A stretch of 64,000 nt of DNA from Ananas comosus (Eukaryota > Streptophyta > Magnoliopsida > Poales > Bromeliaceae): assembly GCF_001540865.1 (NCBI RefSeq), contig NC_033632.1, forward strand, positions 10,598,334 to 10,662,333, written 5' to 3'. Every line of letters begins with the position of its first letter. Position 1 is the first letter of the stretch. Of this stretch, positions 51,108-63,659 are shown one piece after another. The notes under the pieces were generated by a model. The model saw nothing but the letters and a program-made list of their open reading frames with translations, was not told where the DNA came from and ran no database searches. The translations under genes were made by a program, and so were the position numbers.

Positions 51108-53365
51108 TATGTCGTTACGTGTGCGCGCAGTGCCGACGGTGGGCCAGGTTGGTGCTTCCTAACATGACCCACGACGTTGTTGGGCCAGGTCAGTCCATGG
51201 GCCACCTGGCCCGTTTGACATCTTATCGTTTGGAGAGCCATTGTCTTGGGCTGAAAGCTTGAGGGCTAAACTTGCTCAATTTCAAATTTAATCAATATAA
51301 AAACTTTTTCTCAAATCTCTTAAGAGAATTTTTCTCTCACATTTTCTTATTTAAAAACCCAAATTAGACTTTTTTTTCCCCAAATTTGAAGGTGTTTTTA
51401 CCATGGAAAAGCTAAGTTTTATATTTTTCTTTTTCAGAAGTGATAATAAATTATTACCTTCAAATTCCTAAAACTATCTTTGTCTTTATTATGACTGTAT
51501 CATTTATTATAATTTATTTTTTTGAATATAATTTTTATATGATTGGATATTTTGGTGAAAAAAGTTATCTATTCTTGTTATTATTAATAAGCTTGCAATG
51601 CACCTATGTCATATGTGACATGACAAACTTTCTAGAAAGTGTGAGCTAGATACACATACAAATAATATAAATATTAGTACTATACATGTATACATTTTTT
51701 TTTTCTTATAAAGATCATCAACTTATTGCCTCCCAAGTGTAGTTTAGGCTTGAACAATATCATTTCTCTTTTTTTGTCTTTTTCAAAAACAACTTTCATG
51801 TGATTAGAAATTTCTGTGGATAAATTTTTTATTCTTGTCATGATTGGCTAACTTTCAATACATTTAAATCATATGTATGATAACAACTCTTTTTGAAAAA
51901 TAAAAAAAGTAAACTAAATTTTTTGTTCTAAGTTTCTATTTCTTACAAAAAAAAAAAGTCTATATAAAATAATAACTACAACCAAATTCATCATTTACTC
52001 TCATATACTTTCACATTGAATTTCTATATTAAAAATATAAAAAAATATCTTCATTAATTAATTCACTATAGTACAAACGCAAACTCCATGCATACTAACA
52101 CTGTACTTATTGTCATTATATAAATATTTTGATAGGAGAGATTCTATAATTACATCACTTTTTCTTTGAGTTCAAATTGGTTAGAATAGTACCAATGCAA
52201 AACTCATGAATACTAATACTATACTTATTTTCATCATATAAATATGAAAAGAGGGCTTCTATAATCACATCACTTTATTTTTGAATTTTTTGAGTCGGGT
52301 GTTTTTTCTTACAAGGCAACATCATCAATGTCCGGTGTATTTTAAATGTCACCTCACAATCCCACATGGTAATAACTTTTATATAGAATTTTTTATAATG
52401 CATTATATAAAACTTATTTTGATTATGCTTGTTTTTTATCTCACTAACTAAGTTTACTAACTTGATTTTTAAAAATTATAATTCTATTATATTACCTCTC
52501 AGTTAATTTGACTCGACTTATTAATTTGATAGTTATTCTATTATAATATTTAGATGCAACGTTTGTCTTAATGAGAATGCAATTACGTAAATAATGTGAA
52601 ATACTCTAATTAAGCTAGCTAGAATTAATAACTAATTTTTATGTCAAAAGAGTTATCATACATGAGACTTATTATTTTTAATGCTTATTATATAGACAAA
52701 AGTATGTGTTTGTTTATTGTAATTCTTATATGTTTAATTATTTACTATAAGCATCATAAAAATTATTTGATTTACAGCAAAATGAGATAATTCCAAGGTT
52801 AGAAATCAACAAAGTTATCATAAAAATATATTTTGTAGAATATTTATTAAAAATTAATATAATAATTATTACTTTATTGGCTATTTTTTATTTAATAAAT
52901 GATTTAAAAAATAATGCTATACGATTTCGTCCACCACCTTAATAGAAGCGGAAAATGCAATCGATATAACCAATTAGTGGAATAATGAAAGTGGTGAATT
53001 ACTATCATAAAATATATTTTCTTTTTAGTAAATAAAGTATAAATAGTGTTGGATGCTTAATTACGGTGGACTCATAACTAATATTTGAACTATATTAGCA
53101 TGACACACAATGGTGATAATCTATATGTTTGACAAAGATAGCTTGTCAAATGAATAAAAACCTAAGTTCAATTAGGTTCTAAAATTTATTTACTATTAGT
53201 ATATTTGTTAATTTTATTTTTAGAATTTAAATTCTTTTTTTTGTTGAACAGATTAAAGATTGAAGATTTCTAAATAAGTTTGGAGACAATCCATAGAAAA
53301 ATGGAAACTAAAGAGATTTTGATGATATTGCTTGTATAAGTGTTTAATTATTTTGCATTTTTGCG
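51108..53365. other. AT-rich intergenic; no gene seen
   Basis: Contains a diverged pair of about 180-bp repeats (51440-51660 and 51740-51920) and a clearer tandem pair at 52068-52290. No exon recognised. Confidence 0.55.
52068..52290. repeat. diverged tandem duplication, about 120-bp unit
   Basis: Unit starting tagtacaaacgcaaactcca recurs about 120 bp on as tagtaccaatgcaaaactca; both continue to a ctataat(t/c)acatcacttt end. Confidence 0.75.
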
Positions 53366-54098
53366 TTGAGATGTTATTATTTATAATATTTAAATTTTGA
53401 TATTTAACATTTGGTAATAATTTTTATTTTTTTTTCATGCTATGTTTTGTATGTGAGGCCTCAAATTCGAGAATAAAAGAAAAGAAATCCAATTGGTTAC
53501 TATTATTAGATTCGGTATTAAATACAGTGTAAAATACTATCTAATACAAAATTCTTGGAATAGTAGCTGGGCACCTATGGCTAAGCAAAAGTAAAGCGCA
53601 ATCTTTTCAGTCACATGTTTATAGCAATAGGTACTATACATAGTTAAAAATAATTACTTTCTAAAAATATATAAATTTTAGTATATTATTTATTTTACAT
53701 AAAACTTGTTAAAAAATCAATATATCTTTATATGAAAGATAATTTATATATTTTTTAACAACTTTTACATAAAATAAATAATATATTAAAATTTATATAT
53801 TTAAAAAAAATTTGATTATCTTCAACTATATATGCACCTATTGCCATAGATATGCAACTCAAAAGATTTGCTTATCTTTGCATAGTCATCGGTTCTCCAG
53901 TTACTATTCTAAGAATTTTTTATTAGATAGTATTTTATACTATTTTTAATACCAAATCCAATTATAGTAGCTAAGAGGCTTCTTTTTCTTCTCCAATTTG
54001 AGGCCCCAAATACAAAATCTAGTGTAAAAGAAAAAAAAAATTCATTATCAAATATTAAATCAAACTTAAATATTATAAATATTATCCCACCGTCTAAA
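53366..54098. repeat. long inverted repeat, about 730 bp with arms near 300 bp
   Basis: Centre near 53730. Matching blocks: ttattatttataatattta (left) with taaatattataaatattatc (right); tgaggcctcaaattcgagaa with ctccaatttgaggcccc; gtaaaatactatctaataca with attagatagtattttatac; cttggaatagtagctgggca with ccagttactattctaag. The arms are imperfect, about 80 to 85 percent by eye. Probably a foldback transposon; it could form a long hairpin transcript. Confidence 0.75.
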
Positions 54099-55507
54099 AG
54101 TTTGTCATATCACATGCATCACAAGGTAACTAATTATGATAGATTTGGAGGCAATAAAATTTATGTAAGAAAGAAAATACATTCAAAAAAATATGTATAA
54201 CATTGGTATTTTTTATTGATAACTCTTGCACGCCGGTTAGGCATAATTAAAGAAATATAGTTGAAGTGTTTAACTGAAGAGAATAAATAAGTGAGCTACT
54301 AAATGGCTTAATTGAGAAATTTAGGCGAATTAATATAGTTCTATGGTATTTTCTTTAAAAAATTTTTATTCTACGCAATATTTTTTTTTTCCTTTTTGCT
54401 TTAACAATTTGGTAGAAATGAGATTTCTTTGTTTTCTATCTAATAATTGACAAAAGGGCTGGCTAATGATGTACAAAAAAAAGTGCTCACTGTAGCTTTA
54501 TTTTGATAATAATAATTTCATTGCCTATCAGATTATATCATGTTTGTTCTTTTTTGACTTAGAAAAGTTTATTTTTGCTTGTTTAAATAACTCAAATGGT
54601 GTCTCTAGATAATTTAGATTCGATTTTTAGTTTGTTCCAAGTAAACTGCTGTAATAGATTTTTTTTTGCTCTAGCCTTATGTTCAATAGAAGTGATTGAT
54701 CTATTTTGCAAATTATATAGACCGAATTTGTATTTATTCAACTAAATATTGATCAATATTAAGTGATTAATGTTTTTAAAGAATTATTAAAGTGGTTTTA
54801 CGATGACTTGGAGAATAGTTTACAAACAAGCTAAGAGTTATTGCTCACATACATGGTAAAAATAATCTATAGAAAATTTGTAGTTTTGTTTCTCAATGCT
54901 ATTGATCCTAATACTACGGTCAAGAAAATATTTCAACTAACTAAAATAATTATTTCTAATGAATGTGAAAACTAGAGGGTGGATCAAATTATTGAAATTG
55001 TTTCTGGAATTTAGCTAATAATTCTTTTGTCATCTTATTTGGTACCAACAATTCAATGCAGAAAATCAACAAATATACAAAACAAATTTAACATTTGAAA
55101 AAGAAATCCTGCCTCATCAATAGTTCTTGATGCAGTCAAAAAAATAATTAAGATTAAGTTTTTTAAAAAAAATTTCAGAATTTTTATTTTTGATAATTTT
55201 GTTTTAGCTTTTTTTAGATTTTTAGAATTTTTCTGTAAGGAATAAATCGCTAATAATTAGCGATATAGTTTTGAAAGTTTTAAGTTAGGATTAAATATAT
55301 TCATATTCAAAAAATTGTCAAATTTTGAGTTTTGATTTAGAGTAAAATTTGGATTTTGTAAATTTATTATAGTACGTAGAACCAAAATTTATTGTAGAAT
55401 AAGACTTTTGGAGTTTATTATTATTTTTATTCTCTCTCCGCTGAGATTGTCTATCCCTCTCTCCTCCTTATGCTTCTTCACATTAGCCAGTATAAGCTTA
55501 TGTCAGA
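54099..55507. other. AT-rich intergenic; no gene seen
   Basis: No exon or bounded repeat. The last 100 bases may be the 3' end of a degraded LTR. Confidence 0.5.
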
Positions 55508-56060
55508 TGGTATCAGATCTAAATCAAACCTTTGAGAGTGTTTCTTGGTCATGTATCATGACTAGCGGTGGAGGACGAAATCAGAACGCCAAATCAGAAT
55601 CAAAATGCAGGCGTTCATATCCCTTAAAACCATAACAACAATAATCTCCCTCATAGACCACCTAGACCACCTGATCTTAATGGTATCAAGTTCAAAGAAT
55701 TAAGAACACAAATTGAGATATTGACCGAGCATCAAATCAGAGCCATGTTAACAATGACCGTGGTTTTAGGTTATTTAGCTTTGACAATCATTTCCATGAC
55801 TGTGTTGTGTTAAGGGAACCATTAGCGTAGATGCATCAAGCGGATCGGATCGACCGATGGAGGGATTTTAGCATTAAGATAGACCTTTCTGAATATTCTT
55901 GAAGCCTACGAGTGAAGAACTTTATCGACTAGATTGATACGATCGAGTGCATTTGTAAATACAAATGTGTGCGTGAGGATAAGACGGTGAAATGTATTGC
56001 TTTAGACTTTTTAGTTCGACTTTTACATGATAGAAGCAGTTAAAATCTAAAAGTTAATAA
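55508..56060 (+). pseudogene. Ty3/gypsy retrotransposon remnant: primer binding site and gag fragment
   Basis: A tRNA-iMet type primer binding site, tggtatcagatc, stands at 55508. About 370 bases on, from 55876, one frame reads KIDLSEYS, stop, SLRVKNFID, stop, IDTIECICKYKCVREDKTVK. With a Gly-like and a Trp codon turned into stops this is the common gypsy gag pattern (xDxPEFxGxLxxxxFxDWLxTVExxFEYKxVPEdxxVK). No pol genes follow; a SINE starts 15 bp later. Dead fragment. Confidence 0.7.
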
Positions 56061-56075
56061 TTCGAAATACATACC

Positions 56076-56243
56076 GACCGTTCCTAGAGCAAGTGGTAAA
56101 AGACTTAGTAGTTGATACCCGAGGTCCTAAGTTCAAATCCTACTTATTCATATTTTCAGTTAAGTTTATTTCTAAATGAAATAAACGAAGCGAATAGCAT
56201 GCTACCTATCTCTCAAACGGAAAAAAAAAAAAAGAAAAAAAAA
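56076..56243 (+). mobile_element. tRNA-derived SINE (best copy)
   Basis: Pol III A-box tagagcaagtgg at 56085, B-box gttcaaatcc at 56131, then a body containing aatgaaataaacgaagcgaa and gcatgctacctatctctcaa, ending in an A-rich tail at 56221-56243. Two further copies are in the window. Confidence 0.85.
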
Positions 56244-56652
56244 GGGGAATACATAAGAAGAAGACACTAGCATCAACAATTTTTTAAATTCAAGCGAAGA
56301 GAGTTAGTCCATCATTTTTGTAAATCAGTTTGTACATCAAATCGTGTTATCTTCTAAACGCAAAATTAATCTAGTTTCTGCTTATATCTGAATTTGTACT
56401 TATCCCTAAATTCCAGCTAATCCATAGTACAGTAGAAAACAACTCAATTCATCACTATAGATTAGTATTAAACATGACAATTCCTGAAAATATGCCGAGC
56501 CTATACAGTATTGTAGACATTATTATCTTGAATCTAAGATCTTGTTTCTTGGTTTGGTTAACAAAAGCAACAAATGGAAAACAAACACTTCCGCGCACTA
56601 TAATTATCTTACTATAATACATTTATATATTAGAATTTTTGCACTTTGGATC
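56244..56652. other. 3' flank of PTOX
   Basis: Contains the presumed 3' UTR. Bases 56535-56590 match the UTR part of the fragment at 50.1 kb. No other feature seen. Confidence 0.6.
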
Positions 56653-56734
56653 TTATCTATGAGAAGCTACGGATTTTTTAACACAATCGACAATGCCTTC
56701 ACAATCAGCTTCAGGAAGTAAACATCCTGAATCA
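56653..56734 (-). pseudogene. PTOX: out-of-frame C-terminal tail of PTOX
   Basis: Read one frame over, the bases below the premature stop give DDSGCLLPEADCEGIVDC and then VKKSVASHR and stop at 56653. This is the conserved PTOX tail. Compared with the fragment at 50.2 kb, which reads EEDNCDDDSGC without a break, five bases of a tgatgatgat run are missing here. Confidence 0.8.
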
Positions 56735-59640
56735 TCAATCGTCTTCTTCCAAAGGTTTGGGAATCGAGTGTGGAGAGCGGAGGCTTCCGGGGGTTTGACA
56801 TGCCTTCATTGTCTTACAGTGCTCCCCTTCGTCGTCTCGGATGTTTACAAACACGTCATACAAATTCTCTGCAAAACAAATTTGGAAAGCTAAATATTTC
56901 TTCCTATAGGTGGTTAAACTTTTCTAAAAAGTCACGGCGCAAAGTGAAAAACAACAGATAAAAGTTGAGAACAGAAAAATAAAGGTGCTCATAGCTTTAC
57001 CTATTTGGGGCCTCCTAGAGCAAGGAACTCTAGCTGTCTGAAATTCGTCTGGAGAGATGCAAGCAAGTTAATCAAAATTTATGGTACAAGGGTTAAAAAA
57101 AAAAAAAAACACTCAAGTAGCTACAGAAGGGATATGAATTTCAAGTCGATTACCAAACAAATATAGGTCGTTGTTCATGTAATACTCTATAGCTGCCTTT
57201 GGAGCAGGTAAATTTTTCAACTCTTCTGCAACACAAAACAAGACACATTACGAAAACTACGCAATTGTGAAGCAAATTTGAAGTTGTTATATCTGACATG
57301 TAAAAGTTAAGTTTTCATGAATCTCGCTGCGTAGGAATTACTTAAACGAAAGAATGAGATAAGACAAAAGAAATAAACTCTCCCTATCTACCAATTACTG
57401 CATAGAATGAGATAGACAAAAGAAACAAACTCTCCCTATCTACCAATTACTGCATTGCCGGTAAGTAAACAACAGATATATTTGCTGAACAAGATAGGCA
57501 AAAGAAATTAACTATCTACTAACTACAGCATTGTTATTGAATAAAGAAAAGAGATGTCCAGAACAAGATGTTCATGCATCCTAACAAGCAGAGTGTGTGG
57601 GCAAGCACCAAACGAAATCAACTCTCTATCTATCAATTAATGCATTGTCATTGAGTAAAGATGTGCAGAACAAGATGTTCATGCATCCTAACAAGCACAG
57701 TGTGGGCAAGCACCAAACAAAATCAACTCTATCTATCAATTAATGCATCGTCATTGAGTGAAGAAAGAAGATGTGGCAAAACAAGATATTCATGCATCTG
57801 AACAGGGGCTTAATGTGGGCAAGCAGCAAGTATTTAAGTGGTGGTCAAAATTGTTCTAATGGCTGCCATGAAACAACATGAGAGGAAGATTAAAACACCC
57901 TCTTTGGTAGATAACTTCATGAAATGGCTATAGAACTCGAACATTGCTGAAACATGGAGGTATTCAATGAAGGCCTAAAAGTTCTCAATGAGTTTCATAA
58001 AAGACCCACTAGCTTCTGATAGTGTTTCCCAATAACAACTTCGGTAATTTGTTTACAAATCTAAAATTCTTGTTTTCCCTCTTATTTTGTGCAAATTACT
58101 CGACTTCTTTCGCTTGATATTCTCCTCCAGATCTCCAAAGCCTTTTTTTGAAGAATGTTACCCACTTGGTATATGAACATCAAATAGATTAACAACTATG
58201 GTGTTTTCTACTAGTTAGTATCAATCCGATCTATTGCTGCTACGGATCTCTAGAGCGACATAAGGGCCAAAGACGTACAAGGACAATAGGTCTTGGTTCT
58301 TTAAGCGTGTACCTGCTAGTGTGTACATATATACAGTAAACAATGAAATACAATGCCATCAAGACCCAGATTGATGTTGGAGTCAACAGTGCAGAACAAT
58401 TAAAAAGCAAATACAGACTCTTTTTTCCCCCTCTTTCTAAGAGAAAGTATAGACCATACAAATTGAATATCAAGGTTTTTAGAAATTAAATAAAGGAAAT
58501 ACGCTTTAAACCGAAAAATACTCAGTTCAAAGTCATTTAATTATGCTAAAGCCAAAAAAAAGGTGTAAATAGAACAAGAAGATAATTTTTAAAAATCATT
58601 CTCACAAAAGCATCACCAAGTCTTTTTCCCACTAGTCAAGTCCCACAACTCTAAAAGATAAGAAAGATTGCATTGAAGACTGAAATGATGTAAAATTCAT
58701 TGCTAGATAAAAAGCTTTAGTCAAGATACGGAGGCATGTTATTGTTAATTGAGTACTCTCTATTTCTAAAACTTGGCCCATGTGCTTATTCCATTTCCTA
58801 GTAGTACAACGAATGGTTGGGACCTCGAGTCATCAATATTCCAAATTAGATCATGATCAGAAAACAGGAATTTAATTTTTAATAGTCCAAAACTGAGTTG
58901 GATCATCAGTAAAAGAGGAAAAATAAATTGTTTAAGTCTAAACTAAATATAATACTTTTTTTTCTCTGTCTAGAATTAATCATTAAAATAAAATCTTCAC
59001 AAGAATCATAGAAACACGAATTGCCCCATATATTAATACCTCCTTGGAGCTTTAAGAACTTGTCATAAGTTGAATATGCGTGCTTCTCAACACATTCAGA
59101 AAAATGATCTGCAAATAAGCATAGGCATAGCAGATGAATTAGCATCCTTCTCTTTACAGATATCCAAGTGCATAAGAAACCCACAAATAATATCTAATTC
59201 TAAAATACTGAGGCCCATTATTTGTCAATCAAGTACACTAAACATAACGCAAATTATTTAAGTTTCAATAACTCCTACAAGCCTCTAGACTCCAGTAGTT
59301 ACAAGGTTCCTTTAATAGTAACTTGTTCCCACGTCAATCCTTTTCATGCTCATTAATCTCTTTACCATCTCATAACATTATTACTTTGACCTATTTGCAT
59401 GTATTTCTTTCCAGCTGGAATGTTCCTCATTTCAAATCCTAGCATTAACTATCAAGTGTATCCAGAAATATTATTATACTGAAGAATGTTAACATCTATG
59501 AGGAAAAAAAATAAATAAGAAAAGTACTTACATGCCATTCGTGGGCTTAACATATACATTCCAACTGTCATAAAGTAATACAAGAATGCTGCGGTCTGTG
59601 CGAGAAAGCGATCAAACCAGAAAGAATTTCCTCCTAGTTC
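56735..59640 (-). CDS. PTOX: plastid terminal oxidase (PTOX/IMMUTANS), last five exons, C-terminus frameshifted
   Basis: Minus-strand exons 59640-59532, 59108-59040, 57225-57154, 57048-57001 and 56868-56735 join in phase for 143 residues with canonical borders. They read ELGGNSFWFDRFLAQT, then HFSECVEKHAYSTYDKFLK, PAPKAAIEYY and DLYLFDEFQTARVPCSRRP, then RDDEGEHCKTMKACQT. The diiron ligands in SECVEKHA and RDDExEH are present; those in the upstream LET and NEMHH boxes belong to exons not found up to the right edge. The enzyme is a thylakoid plastoquinol:oxygen oxidase needed for carotenoid synthesis. The 48-bp exon is the PTOX-specific 16-residue exon 8. The frame stops after LEEDD at 56735-56737, while the conserved tail continues in another frame. 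Either a truncated allele or an error. The missing exons may lie beyond 64 kb or be lost. Confidence 0.88.
57347..57805. repeat. minisatellite in a PTOX intron
   Basis: First two copies of a roughly 53-bp unit (agaatgagataagacaaaag at 57350 and agaatgagatagacaaaaga at 57405). Then three copies of a roughly 107-bp unit marked by aacaagatgttcatgcatcc at 57562, 57669 and 57780, with ctatctatcaattaatgca between. Units differ by small indels. Confidence 0.85.
57806..59039 (-). other. intron of PTOX
   Basis: Remainder of the intron between the 72-bp and 69-bp exons. No nested gene seen. Confidence 0.8.
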
Positions 59641-60206
59641 CTGAAGAAAAGACGAGAAAGAAAAAGGTACAGCTAACAGATATAGCAGTGATCATACATG
59701 AGCAAAAAACTAGCAGATACAAAGGGAAAGAGATTCAACAAGCATCTTGCACAGCATAACACCCACAATGAATCCTTGTTTAGATGTTAGCATCTTAACA
59801 ATACAAGAATTGAGAACCCTAAAATATGTACGCCGCGCACTCATGAGGCCACATCGACAAAATTTATGGAGCTATTACGCTTCCTTTTCGCCATACCTCC
59901 GTACAGTCTCTCCACCTTCTCTCACACCCTCTCATCTGCCACTCTCACCAAACCTCCATACAACCTTCCCATCCCCCCCCAATCCCTTTTTTTTCATTTT
60001 CTGTCTTTTCTCTATTGCTCCCACATTTATGACGAAATCCCTCCTCTCCATATTTCTCCTCCCTGCCGCCTCCTTTCTCGCTCTCTATGCCCTACCTAGC
60101 CGGCCTCCGCCACCTCACCCCTGTGGAACCCCTCGTGGCGTACCTCTTCTGGGGACCGCCTCCATGTGAGGCACTATGGGGCAAGAGGTGACCCTAGAGA
60201 CCCTAC

Positions 60207-60253
60207 CTCTTCTTCTTCTTCTTCTTCTTCTTCTTCTTCTTCATCTTCTTCTT
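60207..60253. repeat. (TCT)n microsatellite
   Basis: About 15 trinucleotide units with one tcatct interruption. Confidence 0.95.
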
Positions 60254-63200
60254 AATCACTTTCCAGAACCCTAACCGACCCTAACCAATCTCCCCCATGA
60301 CCTCCTCCTCTCTATCCTCCACCTGCTCCTTGCTTCTCCTTCGCCTGACATGGCCTCCGGCCTGACCGATGCCGAACCCCTGAGGGAGCACATTTTCTTT
60401 TTCCCTTTTTTTTAGCTTTTATCTGCTATTATTTTTATGTTGATTTCACTATTGAAAATTTCTTTACCTAATTTTTATCTGCTATTTAGTTTATTTTTAA
60501 TCTTTTAATTTTTTTGACTACTTAGTTAATTTTCATATTATTCGCTCAATTTTGTTGCCAGATTATTGATTTTTCTATTGAAAATTTCTTCTCTCCCTCT
60601 AATTTGCTTGATTTTAAGCAATGATTGTGAAATAGCTTTTCTTTTCTGATGAATTACACCATATAATATTTATATATATTTTTTTATAGAAAATAAATGA
60701 TCTTAATTGTTAGGAACTATTGCCCCAGATTATGCAAAAAAAAATATTACTATTGTCATATACACCATTATTGTAACATATACTTGCTTGAGATGCCCTC
60801 TTATGAGTTCACGACATGGACTACGAGATTGACTGATCATATCAATTTGCTCCTGTATTTTCTTCCTATAAGATTATATTTTCTTCCTTTTTATTTCCCT
60901 TATTTTTCTATTCAGTTTTCTATTCTATGCTTTAATTTGTGTTATTAATCTATCTGTCTATTATACAACTTTATTGTCCTCTTAACGATTGCCTCTCTGA
61001 TGCCTCTGGTTCCATCGGTGAGCTCTGGAAATCCCAAATTTTAGAAAAAAAAATTAGACACATGTATTAGTGATCTGCATCGCAATGCTCAAATATGAAG
61101 CCTTTTTCTGTTCTTATATTCAAAATGCACATTAATGCTCTCATGTTGTATGCATTAATGTTTGCAGGATTGTGCTGCAAACACTAGGTGACTCAAGTAA
61201 TAAAAGAGTTGTTGCATTAATTTTGCTCGGATATTAGTCAATGTTCCTAGATATATTTCTCTTTGTTCTGATTTGATCATATTGCTTCTTTATAGCGGGA
61301 ACTCTCTTCTTTAGGTTTATATTTTTCGCCCTTACTTTTTCCCCTCTTTTTTCTGCTTACGCTTTCCCTGCAGTTATTGCCTATCACAACTTTCTACTTT
61401 CTCTTTTTATTGTTTCAGTTTGTGCCGAAAAGCTGTAAGCGAGCTAAAAATGATTAATGCAAGTTTGGCGGTCTTGGGGAAACTCTTGCAGCTATTGATA
61501 GCAGAAAAACTATCGATCAGCAACAAGAAAAAAGTTTTTTCTATTCCATGCAAAAAAAACTAATGAAGGCCTTAATAGTCAAGCTTAGTTGCCTTTTTTG
61601 CATGGAATTTTGTGGGGAGAGCCCAGAGTGAGTTTATGGTTCACGATTCATCCATAAAGACAAGCGATGGTGATAGAAAATTAAAAAAATAGGGCATCCG
61701 TGAAGATGAGCAATGATGATAGAAAATTAAAAAATAGGACAAGTTTGATGGCCTTAGGGCAACTCTTGCACCTATTAATGGTTAAAAAACTACCAAACAA
61801 GTATGTTCCAGAAAGCTGACAAAATCCTTACTATCTTTGCTATCTGAGCTCACTTGCTTTTTATACTTGCACTATTAATCAGCCACAAAGCTATGTATTT
61901 ATATGCCCCTATTAGACTGTTCTTCTTTCTTTTCTCTATTGAAGACTATTTGATTGTTTTAGTGCTTTTACATAATACAGTACTATTAATTTTTGCTATA
62001 TCTATTTTTTTCTACCATTTTTTTTTAACTACTGTTGTCATTTATGCTATTTTTTCCTTTATGGTTAGGATTATGTGCATTCACTTGGTAATCTTAATCG
62101 TTAGGTTTTAATAGCACATTTAGATGTTTAATTACTATATGTCTTTTTCCTACCACCGATTATGATTTATGATAACAAACCTATTGGCATTATCTTTCGC
62201 AAAACAACAACAGGATGGACGTGTTTGTTTGTCTGAACTTGAAGAAAAAAAAGTTGTTTTATTGGCCAGATATGCTCTCCAAGATAAGGCAACGATGGAT
62301 GGCCCGGAGGCTTCCGCTAATTAATTTTTTTTTATTCTATGAATGTTTGTCACAAATGTTGAGTAGCTTATAAAAAAAGGCATACTAGGACAATCAATTT
62401 TATTCCAATTGCTATACGTGTTTATCATTTGTTACTAATAATTTGCGACTCCTTAACGTTGTCTATTGTGAAATATTATTAACTATGGTGCATCTTTGAG
62501 TCTATTATTATTCTTATAAGGTGGTGACATTTTACAAATTGAAGTTGCCCTTTATTCAATTATGATGGTTTGCTTTCATAAATAGCTAATTATTAATTCC
62601 CCTGCTTTATTTTCTCTACTGGCCTCTATTTGTCCCGGCATATCTATGAGTGTAGTGTTTTGCTATTACTTAAACTGAACTATGACTGCTTCGACAATTA
62701 ATTTTTGTATTGAGGGTAGAGACAAGCCCATTTTGCCTCTATCCTCGGTCTGTCACCCATCTTTTCCTTCCTCTTATAGGTTTTCTCTCTTCTGCTATGT
62801 GGCAAGAGCAATGTAAGAAAGGAGGGTTTGGATGTTTTCCTCTATTTGTTCAACAAAGTGCCAATTCAACTCTTTTCTTTTAATGTTCTCAAACTCCATG
62901 ATAACTTTTACTTTCTATATGGTCCTTTTGGGTTTTGTAGTTTTTTTTACCAATGAATTACGGAAACTTAGATCCTGCATATTTTATGAGATTATCGCAC
63001 CCTCAATTTGTTTGAGAAAATGCCAATTAGACTTCCTTTTCATTTCTCTATATAAATTCTGTTTCTAAATTCTTTTCTTTCAATTTTTTATTTTTCATCA
63101 TGTTATTGTAACCATTATATGGAAATTGATTTTTCTTATTTTCAGAAATTATTGCTATGACAACAAATTAAAAGCATTTTTGCCCAACTGAAATCGACTG

Positions 63201-63659
63201 ACCAACTGAGTACTGAAATTGATATATTGATATTGCATTTGATATATCTACTATTTATACTGCATTGGATCATATGTGACTTCATACCAAGAAAAACTGG
63301 ATACTTTTTATTGGATGTTGAATTGATATAATCCAAGAGCTTCTGAATTGATGTATCTTCTATTTACACTTCTTTGAATGCTCCAAATTGATGTAATATT
63401 TGAAAGCTCCATTGTGGAGGATACCCACAGAAGCTCCAAGGTATCAATTGAAAGCTCCAATATAGGAGCTCAAATGTACAAATATGTATATTGCAACAAT
63501 TCTATTCAATTAGTAAGGACAAACGAATTTAGGATCTAACCACCAAATAAATGGATCTTATGCTTCTTCATTGGGTCAACAGAAATATGGGACCAAAAGG
63601 AAATATGGGACCAAGCATTGGACACTTTGTTAAATATTGAACTAATGTCTACAGCTAAG

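Noticed and set aside
59747..60169. A 140-codon Pro/Ser/Phe-rich frame near the PTOX exons
   Set aside because: Starts at TTG in intron-like DNA, CT-rich, no domain, and on the strand opposite PTOX.
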